Positions 1-12,969 of a stretch of 64,000 nucleotides of DNA are shown piece after piece. Within the stretch, counting starts at the first letter, position 1. The number at the start of each line of letters is the position of its first letter. This DNA is from Ailanthus altissimus (taxonomy: Eukaryota; Streptophyta; Magnoliopsida; Sapindales; Simaroubaceae), in assembly GCA_946807835.1 (NCBI GenBank), contig OX327711.1:19503501-19567500 (forward strand), written 5' to 3'. The notes beneath the pieces were generated by a model. The model saw only the letters and a list, made by a program, of their open reading frames with translations, searched no databases and was not told where the DNA came from. The position numbers and the translations under genes are program-made.

Positions 1-1980
1 AAAGTGAACAAATGTCTCATTTTGATAAGAAATGAGAAGAATTATGAATTTTTAAGGAGTTAATCATATCTCAATTGGTATGGAGTCTTTTAAGTAAAGT
101 CCAAGAGTTAATTATATATATATGGTTCATTGTTCTCTTAACAAAATCAAACCCTTAGTTAAAACATAGATAAACTTACTCTATCGAATGCAAGGAAGGG
201 CCGATGTCTCTTATTTATTGATAAAAATTTTATTCGATGGGAGATTATAGATTGAATTCTCTCTCATTAACTAAAAAAATTGAAGATGCTTGAATTTATA
301 AATTTATATAAAATTAAAAAAATCACTTCAACAGAGATTTTATTTGAGGAGAGATTGTATATTGAATTATCCTTGGTTGACAAAAAAAGGATTACTCCAC
401 TTAAAATGCCAATATTTTAAGTTGAATATTTAAACTCCCCTTTATAAAGTCTAAAACTGCTACAACATACCATTATTTTTCACATGGGATAATCTATAAC
501 CATGACAATCAAAGAAGTAGGTGTAGATGGTGAACTATTTGTTCCATCTTATTTTTGCATACTGATTCATTCATTGTCCATTCTCTATTATCAAACAGTA
601 CATATATATAGTTATTTAATTTTATGGGTCCCTAATTATGTTATCTAACTGAAATTTCAAATGATGTAAAAATGAAATAATGAGAGTCTAGAGAAGAAAA
701 AAAATAAAGAAAGAAAGAATCAAAGCGAACTTTGCCATTGCTGCCGTTTTGGTCAAGAAAATAGTAGGCACAATAATCTTCTCTTAGTGCACCACTTAAA
801 GGCTTAATATACTAAAACCGACCTATCTCTTTCTCCGGATCTGCAAAACTCTTATTTGTTGAAAAGATTGGTGGAATTGCATAATGGGTTGGCCGTGGCA
901 ATTTTTCATGTCATATTCCACTACAACCCTTAATTTTATCCTAATTCAAACAATATATGTCAAAAATTCCCATGTGTCAAAATAGATATTATGGCAGAAA
1001 TGGCTTGCGTTTTAAATCAAGAAGTCTTGTTAAAACAGAAAACGCAAGAAATTATTGGTGCTTATGTGAGTTTGTACCACACTTCATCCTTTCAAGTTGT
1101 CTAGCCCCTTGATGTGTCGTATAAATGTTAAGAGATTGAATTCTTACTATAATTTTCTATGCCCCTTTTCGTATTTATTTAATATTTCATAAAAGCCTTT
1201 TAAACCAAAGAGAAACGGTAATTAAATTAACTATATATTAGATCATTCTAATAATTTCAACCAAATCTTAAATATTTTTGATATACTGTTTGGTCTATTA
1301 TTAATTCAACTCAATTAACTCGTGTCATTGATAAAAATTAATGATTTTTCTTAAAAATAACTCTACATAACAATAAACTGGGTTGGCATAACCATCCTAA
1401 TAGTCCAATGACATTAAAATATCTAACATCCACTTGTTAGATCTATAAATAAATAAGTTTATCTTGATAATTTGCAAATATTCTCAAACATGTGAGGAAT
1501 TGTGCGAGAAAATGGAAGTTGAATTAAGTTATAATTTATTCTCCTTTTATGAGTATTATTTATAAATTATTATGAATATTAATTTACATCGCTTTCATAT
1601 CTAATAAAGGTATGATTAGTATAGTAAATTAATTTCACCACTACAAATAAATATGAAACTTTAGTTATAATTCATTCTACATTTTATATCTAATTCATTG
1701 TTCACATACACAAACAAATACATATTGGTTAAGATCTAAAATACTGATTGTATTTGAGAGCATTCTATCCCATTTCTACTTGCTTTAAAAACACTCATCA
1801 CACAGAATCACCTTCTTTTTATTAGAATTATGAGTATATTGACTTTTTATAATTTAGAACATAAAATAAAACAAATTAATTGAAATGGTGCAATATACTT
1901 CTAGTAGTCCAATATTTTCTTACAAAGAGGGCTAGAACAAGATAAATTTGTCTTTGCCTAATTGCAAAATTCCATGGGTT
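1..1980. other. AT-rich intergenic DNA, no gene seen
   Basis: This stretch has no open reading frame of useful length on either strand and no recognisable protein fragment, RNA gene or LTR. It is AT-rich with many short poly-A and poly-T runs, typical of plant intergenic DNA. The neighbouring 1981-2100 block may be a promoter, so part of this sequence could be upstream regulatory DNA. Confidence 0.6.
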
Positions 1981-2084
1981 GCCACGTGGTTTGCCGGCAG
2001 TCCGTTCCGCACGTGGCTTAATAGAAGATGAAACTCAAAAAAATCAAAATGGACTGTCCACTAGGTAAAAGCAATAAGAGATAA
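1981..2084. promoter_or_regulatory. G-box pair plus I-box (possible light-responsive promoter module)
   Basis: Two G-box cores (CACGTG) occur at about 1983-1988 and 2010-2015, arranged as an inverted repeat with GCCACGTGG on the left and GCACGTGGC on the right. An I-box-like GATAAG lies at about 2079-2084. G-boxes bind bZIP and bHLH factors, and G-box with I-box is the known arrangement of light-responsive plant promoters. No recognisable coding gene follows on either strand, so the promoter role is an inference. Confidence 0.4.
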
Positions 2085-3065
2085 GGGTTTATCGTTCCAT
2101 TGTCTGCAATCACAACCAACAATTGCAATACCATATGCAAATGATACAGAAATTAATTGGATTCATGATTATATTACCCCACTTTCAATACGGATTATGG
2201 TTGTTTTTTAGACTATTTTGAATATTGAAAAAGTGTAAAAGCCACCAGGTAGACTTTTCGCAGGACTTCAGGAGTGGCAGACTTAATGCCCAAGTACGTA
2301 CGACTGTTGCTCTTCTGCATTTGGTTTTTTCAAGTGAAGTTCTGGATTGTAATGTATATGCACGTATAGAATGTATTTCAAAGGAGTGCAATTAGGGTTT
2401 GGAATAGAATCATTGTTTGAATTTGGCATTGAACAGAGAAAGATTTTGTGGGTGTACCCAAGAATTATTAGGGTGCCAATGTACCTAATGTTAAGTGAAA
2501 CTTGAAACTTTGTTGGCTCAGATTCTTTCAGTAAAAGTCTCCTTCACGAATGTGTTGATGGGCAAGATTTCTTCCACCGAGTTAAACACACTAAAAATGA
2601 TGAATACTTTCTACGTGTATTATAAGCACTGAATAGACAGTCTCTCCATTTCAAAGAAAGCTTAATTAGAAGAAGACCAGAATGAAAGTTCCGATCCCAT
2701 GTCCCGATTGGTTCATCATCTCATCATTAACAATTCAAAGGCAAAGTCAGAAAGATAGAGATCAAAAGCGATCGAACTCAAAAGACGATCACATACGAGA
2801 AAAGTCTTTGTATAGATTCTTCAATTTCGTAATGTTTGAGTCCGTCAAACTAATGACAAAAAGTCTTGTTGCAGTTGCACAGATTCTCATTAATCATTAA
2901 AAGTGTTAAGAGAGTTATTTCAGGTCAAAAAGAACAGCGGCAAAGGAGCTCTTTGGAATCGATCATCATAGATTGTCTGTTTTAAAGAGTGACTTTTCAT
3001 TTTCAATTTTCCCTTTGTGTCAGCCATTATTATTTCATTACTATTCAGATTTCAGAGTAAAAGCT
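2085..3065. other. Unassigned sequence between the G-box module and the tRNA gene
   Basis: Short open frames exist at 2185-2391 (minus) and 2682-2900 (plus), but neither encodes a protein I recognise, and neither has supporting splice or codon structure. The stretch could be a non-coding transcript or 5' untranslated sequence driven by the upstream G-box module, or plain intergenic DNA. Nothing else was seen. Confidence 0.4.
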
Positions 3066-3080
3066 AAAAAAACAAAAAAT
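3066..3080 (-). terminator. RNA polymerase III terminator of tRNA-Gly
   Basis: On the minus strand the tRNA 3' end is followed within about 6 nt by two runs of six to seven T residues separated by a single G. A run of four or more T is the normal RNA polymerase III stop signal. Confidence 0.8.
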
Positions 3081-3085
3081 AGAGA

Positions 3086-3156
3086 TGCACCAGCCGGGAA
3101 TCGAACCCGGGTCTGTACCGTGGCAGGGTACTATTCTACCACTAGACCACTGGTGC
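3086..3156 (-). tRNA. tRNA-Gly (anticodon GCC)
   Basis: The 71-nt minus-strand sequence folds as a tRNA. The 7-bp acceptor stem (GCACCAG with CTGGTGC) is fully paired and the discriminator base is A. The anticodon stem GTACC/GGTAC closes the loop CTGCCAC, giving anticodon GCC, which reads GGC and GGU glycine codons. Both internal RNA polymerase III promoter elements match the consensus: A-box TGGTCTAGTGG and B-box GGTTCGATTCC. There is no intron and CCA is not encoded, as expected for a nuclear gene. A T-run terminator follows. The gene lies about 325 bp beyond the ATG7 stop codon on the same strand. Confidence 0.97.
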
Positions 3157-3481
3157 TAGTTGATACATGGACTTACAAAATATATAATCACTTAAAACGA
3201 AAAAAAAGAACCTCAGTTCTTTCTCCTCTAAAACTTCAAACTTTCTCAAGAAGAAAAATGATTAACGAAACTTTAAGCTGAATCCTGAAATTTCAGCTTC
3301 TTTCTTGATGGAATTGCTACAATGTCAATGTAAAACTTCTGACGGACATTTTAGTTTATAAAGGATGTACAACTGATTAAACTTTAAACTGGAAATACAT
3401 ATATAATTTAGACATTTATTTGACTTAAGAGTACAATTATTATGGTTCTGAAAAAGAAGGAATCTAAAGTGAGGAACTTTT

Positions 3482-6400
3482 TCAAATTTCAACACAATCT
3501 TCTTCGTCATCTGTTTCATTGTCCCAGTCTAGTTGGAATGAATAAGCTGACTTCTTCAACTCTGTTAGTCCAGTCAGATCCTCCAGGTAGGTAGGATGGT
3601 TAATGGCTTGTAACACAAACTCTGTTCCTTTTTCTCGATACTCCGATACCACCTGTAGAACCATTGTTATCAGAATTAATATTGGCATTTCAAAAACTCA
3701 AACAAGAAAAGAATTTAAGTCAACAATATAACAATAAAGATTGAGAAACCCTTGTAATTTTCATGGCGAATGAAAATCCAATGTCTTCAACAAATTTAAT
3801 TCGAAAAATTTATAAGTTAAACTGAAACTGATCTGTAATAAAATTTTATCTTCTAAATAACATAGTATCAGACTAAGGCAAATCCTATAATATCAAGCCC
3901 CAAAAATAGCTAATTTCTTGAATTAACCAAATGAAAAGTCTACAAGATTGGATAAGCATCCCATTTATATGCACTTACAGTGCTGCAACAAGCCGTGCAA
4001 CTGTTTGAGGAGTGACCAATCAGTGTCATCTGAGAAAACTGAGAAAGGGAACCTCGGATCTGGTGGGGTAAAATGCCAAGAGGTTGCTCACTGCTTCCGC
4101 TGTCACTGGAGTCTGCAAACTCAGCTCCAGCATATATCCTGTACATGCAAAATTGAAACTTCCATTAGCTCTTAATCACTGTGACTTAAATTTAGATAAT
4201 GTTCCAGTTAGCAGAACACTTCACATTGTCTTTTAGAATTTACCCTTGAGGATGATGCAGGATGCCAACTAACAGTTCAACAGCAAGAGCAGAAGCAATA
4301 GGAGCAAGCCCTGGACGTGTAACAGTACATTGCTGGTCCAGAGTGCGGTTAGCGGTTGACTGCATAACAAACACAAAAGTTACTATCAAGCTTGCTAGTT
4401 GCTACAATAAAAAACAAGTGTTGAGCATCAAATTTTTTGAATTCTAGAAATTACATCAGTTGGAGCAACAACATCATTGCAGAAGTAACAGCCCAATCTC
4501 TGCCCTCCATCTTTATTAGTTAGAGCAAGGTTACCCATATCAGCAGATAAAGAATTTGCAGCTTCAGCTTTAACATCATGGGTAGAGCTGAAAGGACCAG
4601 ATCCATGGCGCATAACTAAGAAGCTGTCAAACCCAAGAGCTGCAGTTATTGTAATCTGCAAACAGATAAATGCCATAATCATCAATGAAGTTTATTATGA
4701 ATAAGTAGTCAAAATATCCCAACAAGCCAACAATTCTACGAAGCAGATATATAAGATGAAGAAGATTGACCTTATTAGTATTGGCACAAAGAAGTGTAGG
4801 AAGCCACCGACTTTCCCTCGTATCAGTTAACAAGAAAATTGCATCATGAGAGAGAATCAAATCATGCAGGCGTCTACAGTCACCAAGAACACTATCTTCT
4901 TCTTGGCTGGGAACTGGATGCCCAGGCATTGGTATAGCCATCACGACACTTTCGGCTTCCTGACAAATGAATGACAAGATGGACACAAAGTATGAGAAAA
5001 CGAACTTTAATTTGGCGGTGATGTCTTGCATACTGAGGCTTCATGAATTACCACAGCGGGAAATATCCGCTTGAGGCTTTTAACTGCAGCTGTTGCTTTA
5101 AAATCACCACCATTGAGGCAGTCATCCAATGTGTATAGGGATTGCCTCAATGGATTAGACATTGCCACTCTACCATTATCAAGCAATGTGATTTTCCGGA
5201 TACCCCAAGCCTGAAAGAATACACCTCAATTACCAATTAGATGGAATCTAAAATTATGACTAAATTTTTTCTGAATACTCACCATAAGCATGCGGGCAAC
5301 CTGGCAACCAAGAGTACCTGCCCCAAGGAGAAGACACTTTATAGAAGATAAGATGTTTAGTTTCAGAGATGGCAACTGACGCCATCTCATTAATTTTAAA
5401 TTCAAATCTGCAGCAGATATGGCCAACCTGGAAAAGTAACACAAGAGGCTCAGAATAAAAACACTGTGATAGTATTATGGACTAGGAAGGACAATGCAGA
5501 AAGCGTACATAGTTGGATCCATGGATTTAGCAAGGCTAATACACCTAGGTCCTTTTCTTCCTTTATTGTTAAGTTCCCATCCCACTGCATTAGGTATACA
5601 TTGTTGATCTCTCCATCCTAAGCAAATATTGGCAATAATTAGTTAATCAACTGACAAAAAAAACAGAAAAATTGTCTAAAGTGAGAAATTATCAATCAGA
5701 AAAGAGCAGTTACCCAATATCTGCCGCTCTACCTTGTGAAACTGTAATCAAAGCTTCACCAATAAGGGACAAGCCCAGATCCGCAAAACCACGATTCTCT
5801 CTATAGCATAAAAAGTGAACTGATTTGATATTCCATCTCGCAAAAATAAGTGCAAGAAAGTTGCGAAGAGGCCAACCAGGGTTGTTTGGAAGATGACATG
5901 GATCATAAAAGCCGAATAGCAACTGCAAAAATAATATCTGGTGGCTTCAGAGAAAAGCATCCACAACACTATATCCTGATGACTATTCCAGTCATCAATA
6001 AACTCATAATTCACTAGAATAGATTCCTCACACCAGTTTACTTTCCCAAAACAACTTGAAGGGTTACTGGGACAGACCTTATGATCATCACCTTGGCAAG
6101 TTTCCCAGTCCTTCAGATGCCTAATAGTGGCCTTGGAATTAGAAGCAATACTGACCAAAAAATATGGTACATCTGCAGCAGTCTTGTAGATTTAGGTTTC
6201 ACAAAAAAGAATTTTGAAATAAAAAAGAATAGATTAAAAGGACACAAATCACAACTAATACCCGCTGTTAAGCTTGAGTTGCGCCACTCATTACAAGCTG
6301 CTGACACAGATTCTGCCTACACGTTGCAGAGAATATCATAACATTGAAAGAGCAAAAATAACTTAAGTAGACTACCCTGTTTTGAGCAACAATTACAATT

Positions 6401-7518
6401 CTGAGTACCTCTTGTGAACTAAACCATTGTGAAGCTGGCCTCAGATCAACCAAGGTTGCTGGAGGATCAAGCACCAGAGCGGGAAATGCAAACCAGTAAT
6501 GAAAGCTCCATTTCTTCAAGTCTGCAAATGAGATGAGCAGGAACCTTGATAATACTGCACTGTCCTCTACAGCTTTTCCTGAGTGAATGTCCCCCCAAAT
6601 CTAAGAATCAATAAACCAAACACTTGTTGTTGTGAGATATGTGTATATACTTCCAAACTCAAGTCAGCTGAGTAATAATGAGTGCATACATTACAATCTG
6701 AAACATAAATTAAAGATGATCCACACAGTGAATATGCTAACACATTCTCCAGATACCATTCAAAACGAAAAAGATACACATAAAATTAAAAATGATCGCC
6801 CACATATCCAATTGACAAAGTAAACCAACTGAATAACTTACCTTGTTTGCCTCTTCTTTGAGCAAGCTTTGTTTATCAATGGCATGGAAGCTTTCCAGCG
6901 TATTAGTATTGTACAGGGTGCCTGGGACAGAGCATCTGTTACGATTCCCACGACGTAGTACTTCTGTTGATGACTGCTCATCCGAATCGGATGGTAGAGA
7001 TTCTGTATGAAGTGTCAAATGATTTGATAGTTGTAAATGAGAGCAAGGTGCATAGAAACCTGCAATAGCATTAGCACTTATAACTTAGTTAAATATTCCT
7101 TACAATTTTGCAACAACTAAACAAGGCAGCACATAATTACCAAAAAAAAAATCTTCAATTATGAGAAAACGTAATTGTTAATTCTGGAAACAGAAAAAAA
7201 AATCAAACAAAACTCAAAATATTTTACCAATTAAGATATCATTTAACGAGTTCCATTCATACGTAAAACTGTTGACCAAATTGAAACTTAACAAAACCCA
7301 AAATATTCCCTAATTTCTCATCTGGTTAAACGGATCGTTATCAATTGTAATGAGGAACAAACATGGATAGAATTAAAAGTACCGGTGATGGGAATGGGAG
7401 AATCGTCGATGCCTAGCTTGTTGAGCTTAAGTGAAGACAATCTGTGCCAGAAACCCTCGTCGACAGCGCTCTGAAATGGCGCAAATTGGAGTATAGATCC
7501 ACTCTCTTGTTTCGCCAT
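3482..7518 (-). CDS. ATG7: Autophagy-related protein 7 (E1-like activating enzyme)
   Basis: ATG7 activates the ubiquitin-like proteins ATG8 and ATG12 with ATP and passes them to ATG3 and ATG10 in the cytosol during autophagosome formation. I read 14 exons on the minus strand: 7383-7518, 6842-7059, 6409-6600, 6262-6316, 6078-6172, 5714-5922, 5509-5610, 5283-5427, 5052-5210, 4771-4959, 4455-4655, 4244-4359, 3979-4138, 3482-3652. Joined they give about 715 residues, the usual plant length. The N-terminus carries ILQFAPF and [16 protein letters not shown], typical of plant ATG7. Exon 8 has the nucleotide-binding loop [14 protein letters not shown], exon 10 the E1-like [12 protein letters not shown], and exon 12 the catalytic cysteine in [10 protein letters not shown]. 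The tail is acidic (DNETDDEED). All introns are GT-AG, but the exon 7 acceptor at 5610 was chosen to keep frame and is less certain. The gene looks intact. Confidence 0.95.
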
Positions 7519-8546
7519 AGCTAGCTGTCCCTCTTGTTGTTTCTATGTAATTTAGTTTTTTTTTCAAGAACTTGTGAGTTTAGTTTAAAGTTGTTTAATG
7601 GAGGTAGAAGAATTAGAATATCCTTTTCCAAAAAAAAAAAAAAGATAATATCGTTAGAAAACGGTATCGTGTTACTTCACACAAAAATGAAAATTAAAAG
7701 GAAACGGTGCCGTGTCGTGTCGGGTTCGGTTTCTGTACTAATAAATCCTTCTGCGTTTTGGTTCAGATTGGAGAGCCCGCCACGTCATTGCAATTTTGTT
7801 TTGTTTTGTTTTGATTTTTTTTCTCTTCGTGCTTATAATATTAAAAACAATTTCAATTAATCACGAAATAGCACTATAACTCTTTATTGTTAATTTTTTC
7901 TATCCCAAGTCGGTTGTGTTATATATAAATTTTTTTAATATGAGAAAAAGAAATTTGAATTTGAATTTTTTTCTTAAATGAAAATAAATACTATCAACCT
8001 TTTGTTATTAAGATATTAATATAAGTACTATTGTATTTTATTTTTAGATGACGAATTGCATTTTACAACTCAAATTTTAAAAATTATATATTGTTGAACA
8101 TGTTACAAATTATTAAATGTTATCTAAGCTTCTAAATAATTAGAAAATTCACCCACTTATTATAATGAAATGTGAGAAGAAAGTATTGTCACAAAAAAAA
8201 ATCATTTTTTAGACAAAAATAATAGAATTTAATCAATTCCGTAATATATTTTGCAACTTAATTTTTGAACATTTTATGCCAATTCTACTAAATCATTGTA
8301 CATATTAAAAACAAATGAATATTGTCAAAATCCTAAAATAGCAAGAGAAATTGAATATGTAGTGAAATATAAGGAGAAAGTATTGCTAAAAGTGACAAAG
8401 AAAAGGCCCCAAGGTGATAAAATTCTTGTTACTTAAACACAATATTTTGTAACTCGTTTTTGATATTTTATATTACTGAACAATTTAAATACAATTAAAC
8501 ATTGTTAGAACTTAAAATAACAAGAGAATTTATACTCTTGTTATTA
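7519..8546. other. ATG7 upstream region and AT-rich intergenic DNA
   Basis: The first 300 bp should contain the ATG7 leader and promoter, which is read leftwards. Two GC-containing near-palindromes of the form AAACGGTNNCGTGT lie at 7658-7671 and 7702-7715, and an ACGT core (CCACGTCA) lies near 7780. The open frame at 7534-7860 on the plus strand has low complexity and no recognisable domain, so I do not call it a gene. Beyond 7860 the sequence is featureless and AT-rich. Confidence 0.5.
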
Positions 8547-8990
8547 AAGTTGAGCACAGTTTAATTTGATTTGATATTTTTGAATTGAACCAAATTGATC
8601 TAGTTCGATTTTTTGAAAAAGTAAAACCTAACTAATTTTTTGATAAAAAAAATTAAACCAAATCGAATTGATTTTTTTTAGTTTTGTTTGGTTCGATTTT
8701 TTTATTTTAGAAATTAGTTTTTTTTTTAAAAGGAGGATTATGTGTGGTTAAGTGTATTTTAATATTTTCAATTATCTAATACATGAACGTCACATGACAA
8801 GTAAATATAATTTTATCAAAAAATTAGTTTTGTTGGTTCAGTTTTTATTTAAGAAAAATCAAACAGGAATTGAATTGGATCGATTAATTTTCTTTAAATA
8901 AAAATTGAACGATTTTTTGCTATGCCGAATCAGTTGATTTAATTTAATTCTGTTCAATTTTTTAATTTTTGATTTTATTTGTTCACCCTT
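8547..8990. repeat. Possible degenerate MITE rich in GGTTCGATTTT-like motifs
   Basis: This 0.45 kb stretch is dense in imperfect copies, in both orientations, of motifs such as AACCAAATCGAATTGA and GGTTCGATTTTT. The right edge reads GTTCACCC. The left edge starts GTTGAGCACA, a weak inverted match to GGGTGAACAA, the reverse complement of the right edge. Non-autonomous hAT-like elements with such ends are common in plants. The ends are too decayed to define a target-site duplication. Confidence 0.35.
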
Positions 8991-9339
8991 GTTATAGAGA
9001 ACTTTAAAAATATATATATATATATATATTGAAAACAAAGTTAAATATTACCCGAGCTTTAAACATAATAAGAGAATTTTCACTTATTATAAAAATGAAA
9101 TGTGACGAAAACATATTAATATTTTTGACATCACATTTCATTATAACATTCGATTATATTTAACATGTTCAACAATTGGTACGACTACTTATATAAGATA
9201 TCTAAGTTAGATTGAAAAACTTTGTGCTTAATTTTAAGAAAGTGATAAATTCCAGTGAAATTTTGTAATTTCTTTTTGGTCACATTTGATTATAATAAGA
9301 GTCCCCAATTCTTCTTGAGTATAATAGTTGCTGTATATT
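8991..9339. other. AT-rich spacer before the copia element
   Basis: No gene was seen. A short (TA)n microsatellite lies at about 9009-9030. The rest is unstructured AT-rich sequence up to the left LTR. Confidence 0.5.
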
Positions 9340-9717
9340 TATTAGAATATGTGTTCATGTGTTTTGGAGTGCTGATGTGGAAGCTGAGTTGTCAAGATGC
9401 TGAGCTGATTTGTTAAGTTGATGCTGAGCTGGTTGTTAATTAGAGCTGTAATTAAAGCAGTTAGAATAATGCTGAACAATATTCCCGCCAAAAGTTAGTT
9501 ATAAGAGTTGTTTTACTATTAGCAAGTTTTACGAATCAAATGCCAAGTGTACAAGCTTGTATTTCAGACTACTAATATATATTGATTAGTTGTAATCAAT
9601 TTAGTATATTGAATAATACAGAATCAATTTAACTAATATTTTCTCTGTAATTTTTCATTTGCTTTGTTTCAGCACTTTCATTTTAACTCTTACCAAACAC
9701 TATCTGCAATTCTTATA
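9340..9717 (+). repeat. Left (5') LTR of the copia element
   Basis: The LTR starts near TATTAGAATATGTG and ends at TTCTTATA just before the primer-binding-site-like sequence. It shares long blocks with 14330-14644, including GATGCTGAGCTGGTTGTTA and ACCAAACACTATC. It carries about 50 bp around 9478-9530 that the right LTR lacks. The usual TG start has decayed to TA. Confidence 0.85.
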
Positions 9718-12353
9718 TGTTATCAAAGCTTATGGCTAACACTACTACTTCAAATATAAACCTTGCTACTGAAAATACTAATGTCTCACCAACTATGATT
9801 AATACATTTATTCTACTATCAAACTTACTCGATCCAATTACGTTGTATGGAGATTGTAAATACCTGTAAATTCAGCTTTACCATTCAGATTATTCTCATC
9901 ATTAGTTAAATTATGAGTGGCTTCTGATAATGGAATTGGCTTACAAATTAAGTATATTGGTAATTCTTAGCTTAAGTCTAGGACTAGAAATACTCTGCTG
10001 CTTAAAGATTTATTATATATTCCTTCAATTACTAAAAATTTAATTAGTGTGTCTAAACTTGTGAGTGATAATAACATTTTCATTGATTTTTTTTTAATGA
10101 TTTGTACATTGTTAATGACAAGAAGACAGGACTTGTGCTGCTTAAGAGTGCTCCTGTGAAAGTTCTCTGCAAATTATTACCATATGTGTCTTCAAAAAAA
10201 TCAACCCATTATACTAATTCATTTGTTTCTAAATCATTGTCATATTCATCTCTCTTCAATGTTTTTTTTTCTTTTTTTGTTTCTTAAATGCATATTGTGA
10301 TATAAATAAGAACTAGTATTGTGCAACTGGTTCATGGCATCAAATTTGAAGATATCAAAACCAATATTTTGTACAACTTGTTTCTTATCTTCTACAAGTT
10401 AAAATGTGTTTAACTACAACTTGTGGTATAGGAGGCTTGGACTTCAAAATTGTCATACTCTCAAAAGTGTAACACACTCATGCAATCTTACTTTTGATAA
10501 TAATGGAAAGTACAAGCCTTATTTTTGTGACTCAAGTAGAAAAATTACATGGACTCCATTATTCATGCACTAGAATAAAGTCAAAATTTCCTTTGAATTT
10601 TATTTATGCAAATGTATGAGGACCATTTTTTATTGATATTAAAGAAGGTTTTAAGTATTATTTTAATTTTGTAAATGATTACACTAGAGATACTTAGTTG
10701 TTTCCTATAAAACTAAAATCTGAAGCATTAGACATCTTTAAACAATTCAAAAACTAAGTTAGGAGACAGTTTGAAAATACAATCAAAATTAAGATTCTTT
10801 ACTCAGTATTTTAAGTAAGAGGGAATCCATTTTAGGCATTCATGTTCTTGTATACATCACCAAAATGGGGTAGTTGAGAGGAGGATAGACATATTGTAGA
10901 AATAGGTCCTATATTATTTTCTCAAGCATTCATGCCTTTGATATTCTGGTGGAAGCCTTTTTAGTAGCATCATATTTGATTAATAGACTTTCAACTATTG
11001 TTCTTAATAATAAATCACTAACTGAAATAATATACACTTATAAACCTGATTATTATATTCTTAAAGTGTTGGTTAGGCTTGTTTTTCTTTTCTAAGACTT
11101 TATCATTAATATTAAACTCGATTTTCATTCTGAGAAAGGTGTCTTTATAGGTTATAGTCTAGTGCATAAGAGGCATTAATGTTTACATCCATCTCGTCAA
11201 ATATATATCGCTAAACATGTCATATTTAATCAAGCTTGCTTCAAATCTTTACTTTCTCATTTGATTTTTTTGTCTCAATCATCTAATTCATTGTCAAAAT
11301 TGTCGAATCAAATTAGTTGTTCTTATCTTTTCTCATTCCTCTCTAGTTACCAGACTAAGAGTTCACCAACAATAGTCATTCATTCTGTAACATATTGTTC
11401 CAAGTCCATATCTGGTGCACATAATCAACTCTCTATATTCCCCTCATTCATTAACAAACACTCTCATCTTCATCACTCTCAATCTCAACTTCAATCACAA
11501 GACACTTTACAGACCAACTTACCTTTAAACATAGCTCTATTAACAGAAAATTTATCACCATATCTACAAAAATAACCTAACTAACAACCTACACAGACTA
11601 TTTCTAAGCACCCTATGCAAACTGGATCCAAGTTTGGTATTTGGAAGCCAAAGGTATATATTAGTCAAAGCAATGCTATTTCTGAACCTACATCAGTATA
11701 CGAGGCACTAAAGGATATTAAGTGGAAATTAGCCTTAAAAGAAGAATATTCAGCTCCTATAAGAAATGGCACATAGTCTCTTGTGCCATTAATGGAAGCA
11801 ACAAAAACAATTGATAACAAGTAGGTGTTTATGGTGAAGTTCAGCTCAGCTCAGATGGCACTATTTTTAAGTATAAAGCCAAGTTAGTTACAAAAGAATT
11901 CTTGCAAACTCTTAGAATGGATTACCTAAAAAAAATTAATCATATTATTAAGGCCGTAATAGTTAGAGTTTTGCAGAGTTGGCTGTCATACATCATTGGT
12001 TTATAAACAAATACATGTCAATAATATTTTTTTCTTAATGGACACTTATTAAAAGTTGTTTATGTTGCGGATATCAAGCCATACACTTCAATTTGACACC
12101 CTTATGACATCAATTAAGTCGCAGCCTTGATACCCATTTTATTCTATGCGCAGCGAAAAATCATAACTCACACCATAATAAAGAATACATAAGATCAATA
12201 TACCAATAAAGATAAAGAAACAAATCAATCAACAAGATACAATATATATGTGGTTCGGCCCAAAATTGCCTACGTCTACGGAGGATCCATGACCCAACTT
12301 CTTATTATTGATATAGATCACTAAGTATCTTTTTACATCATCAATGATTCCAC

Positions 12354-12497
12354 AAGACCCCTTAGTATCTCCCATAGAGACCTCTAAGTATCTACCCTTG
12401 ATCACCATGACTCCTTAAGACCCCTTAGTATCTCCCATAGAGACCTCTAAGTATTTACCCTTGATCACCATGATTCCTTAAGACCTCTTAGTATCTC
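12354..12497. repeat. 63-bp tandem repeat, about 2.3 copies
   Basis: Units start at about 12354, 12417 and 12480, each beginning AAGACC and containing CTTAGTATCTC. The third is partial. Differences between units are a few single bases. The repeat lies inside the solo-LTR-like insertion. Confidence 0.85.
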
Positions 12498-12880
12498 ATC
12501 ATAAGAGATTTTTACAAGAAACACAAGAATAGCCCGAGCATCTAAGCCAAAATGATCTATGGTGTTTCTTTTGTTCACTTAAGAACCAAAAGAAAATACT
12601 CCCCAAAGATTACACTCTAGTGCACCACGCACTTAATGCCTACCTAGCTCCTCTATTATCTTTTATGGTTACATCTTGAAACCTTAGATGCTTAATCTTA
12701 AACAAAGGGTTTACAAGTGTTTATATAGGGTGTATTTCGTGCCTACTAACCCTATTCCTTGTTGGAGTAAGAGTGCACTTGTTTTGGAAGTCCAAAAATT
12801 TCCAAAACTCGAAATTTCGAACCAAAACGGACATCTTGATGCATCTGGGCGCTGCAGCGCTCATCCTTGGGCGCCGCGGT

Positions 12881-12969
12881 GCTGGCCCTTCTCGCGTCCA
12901 CCACCGCGGTGCTAGCTCTTCTCGCGTCCATCGCTGCGGTGCTGCCCTTCTCGCGTCCACCGCCGCGGT
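12881..12969. repeat. 30-bp GC-rich tandem repeat, three copies
   Basis: Three units of 30, 30 and 29 bp share CTTCTCGCGTCCA and end in GCGGT. This GC-rich island lacks stop codons in several frames on both strands, which explains the overlapping open frames of 75 to 139 codons here. None has a recognisable domain, and they are not called as genes. Confidence 0.85.

Noticed and set aside
3482..7518. Interpretation of the minus-strand E1-like gene as a ubiquitin or NEDD8 E1
   Set aside because: The N-terminal ILQFAPF region, the [10 protein letters not shown] cysteine context and total length match ATG7, not UBA1, AXR1/ECR1 or SAE.
7534..7860. Open frame of 108 codons on the plus strand before the ATG7 start
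   Set aside because: Low-complexity translation within the ATG7 promoter region and without any known motif.
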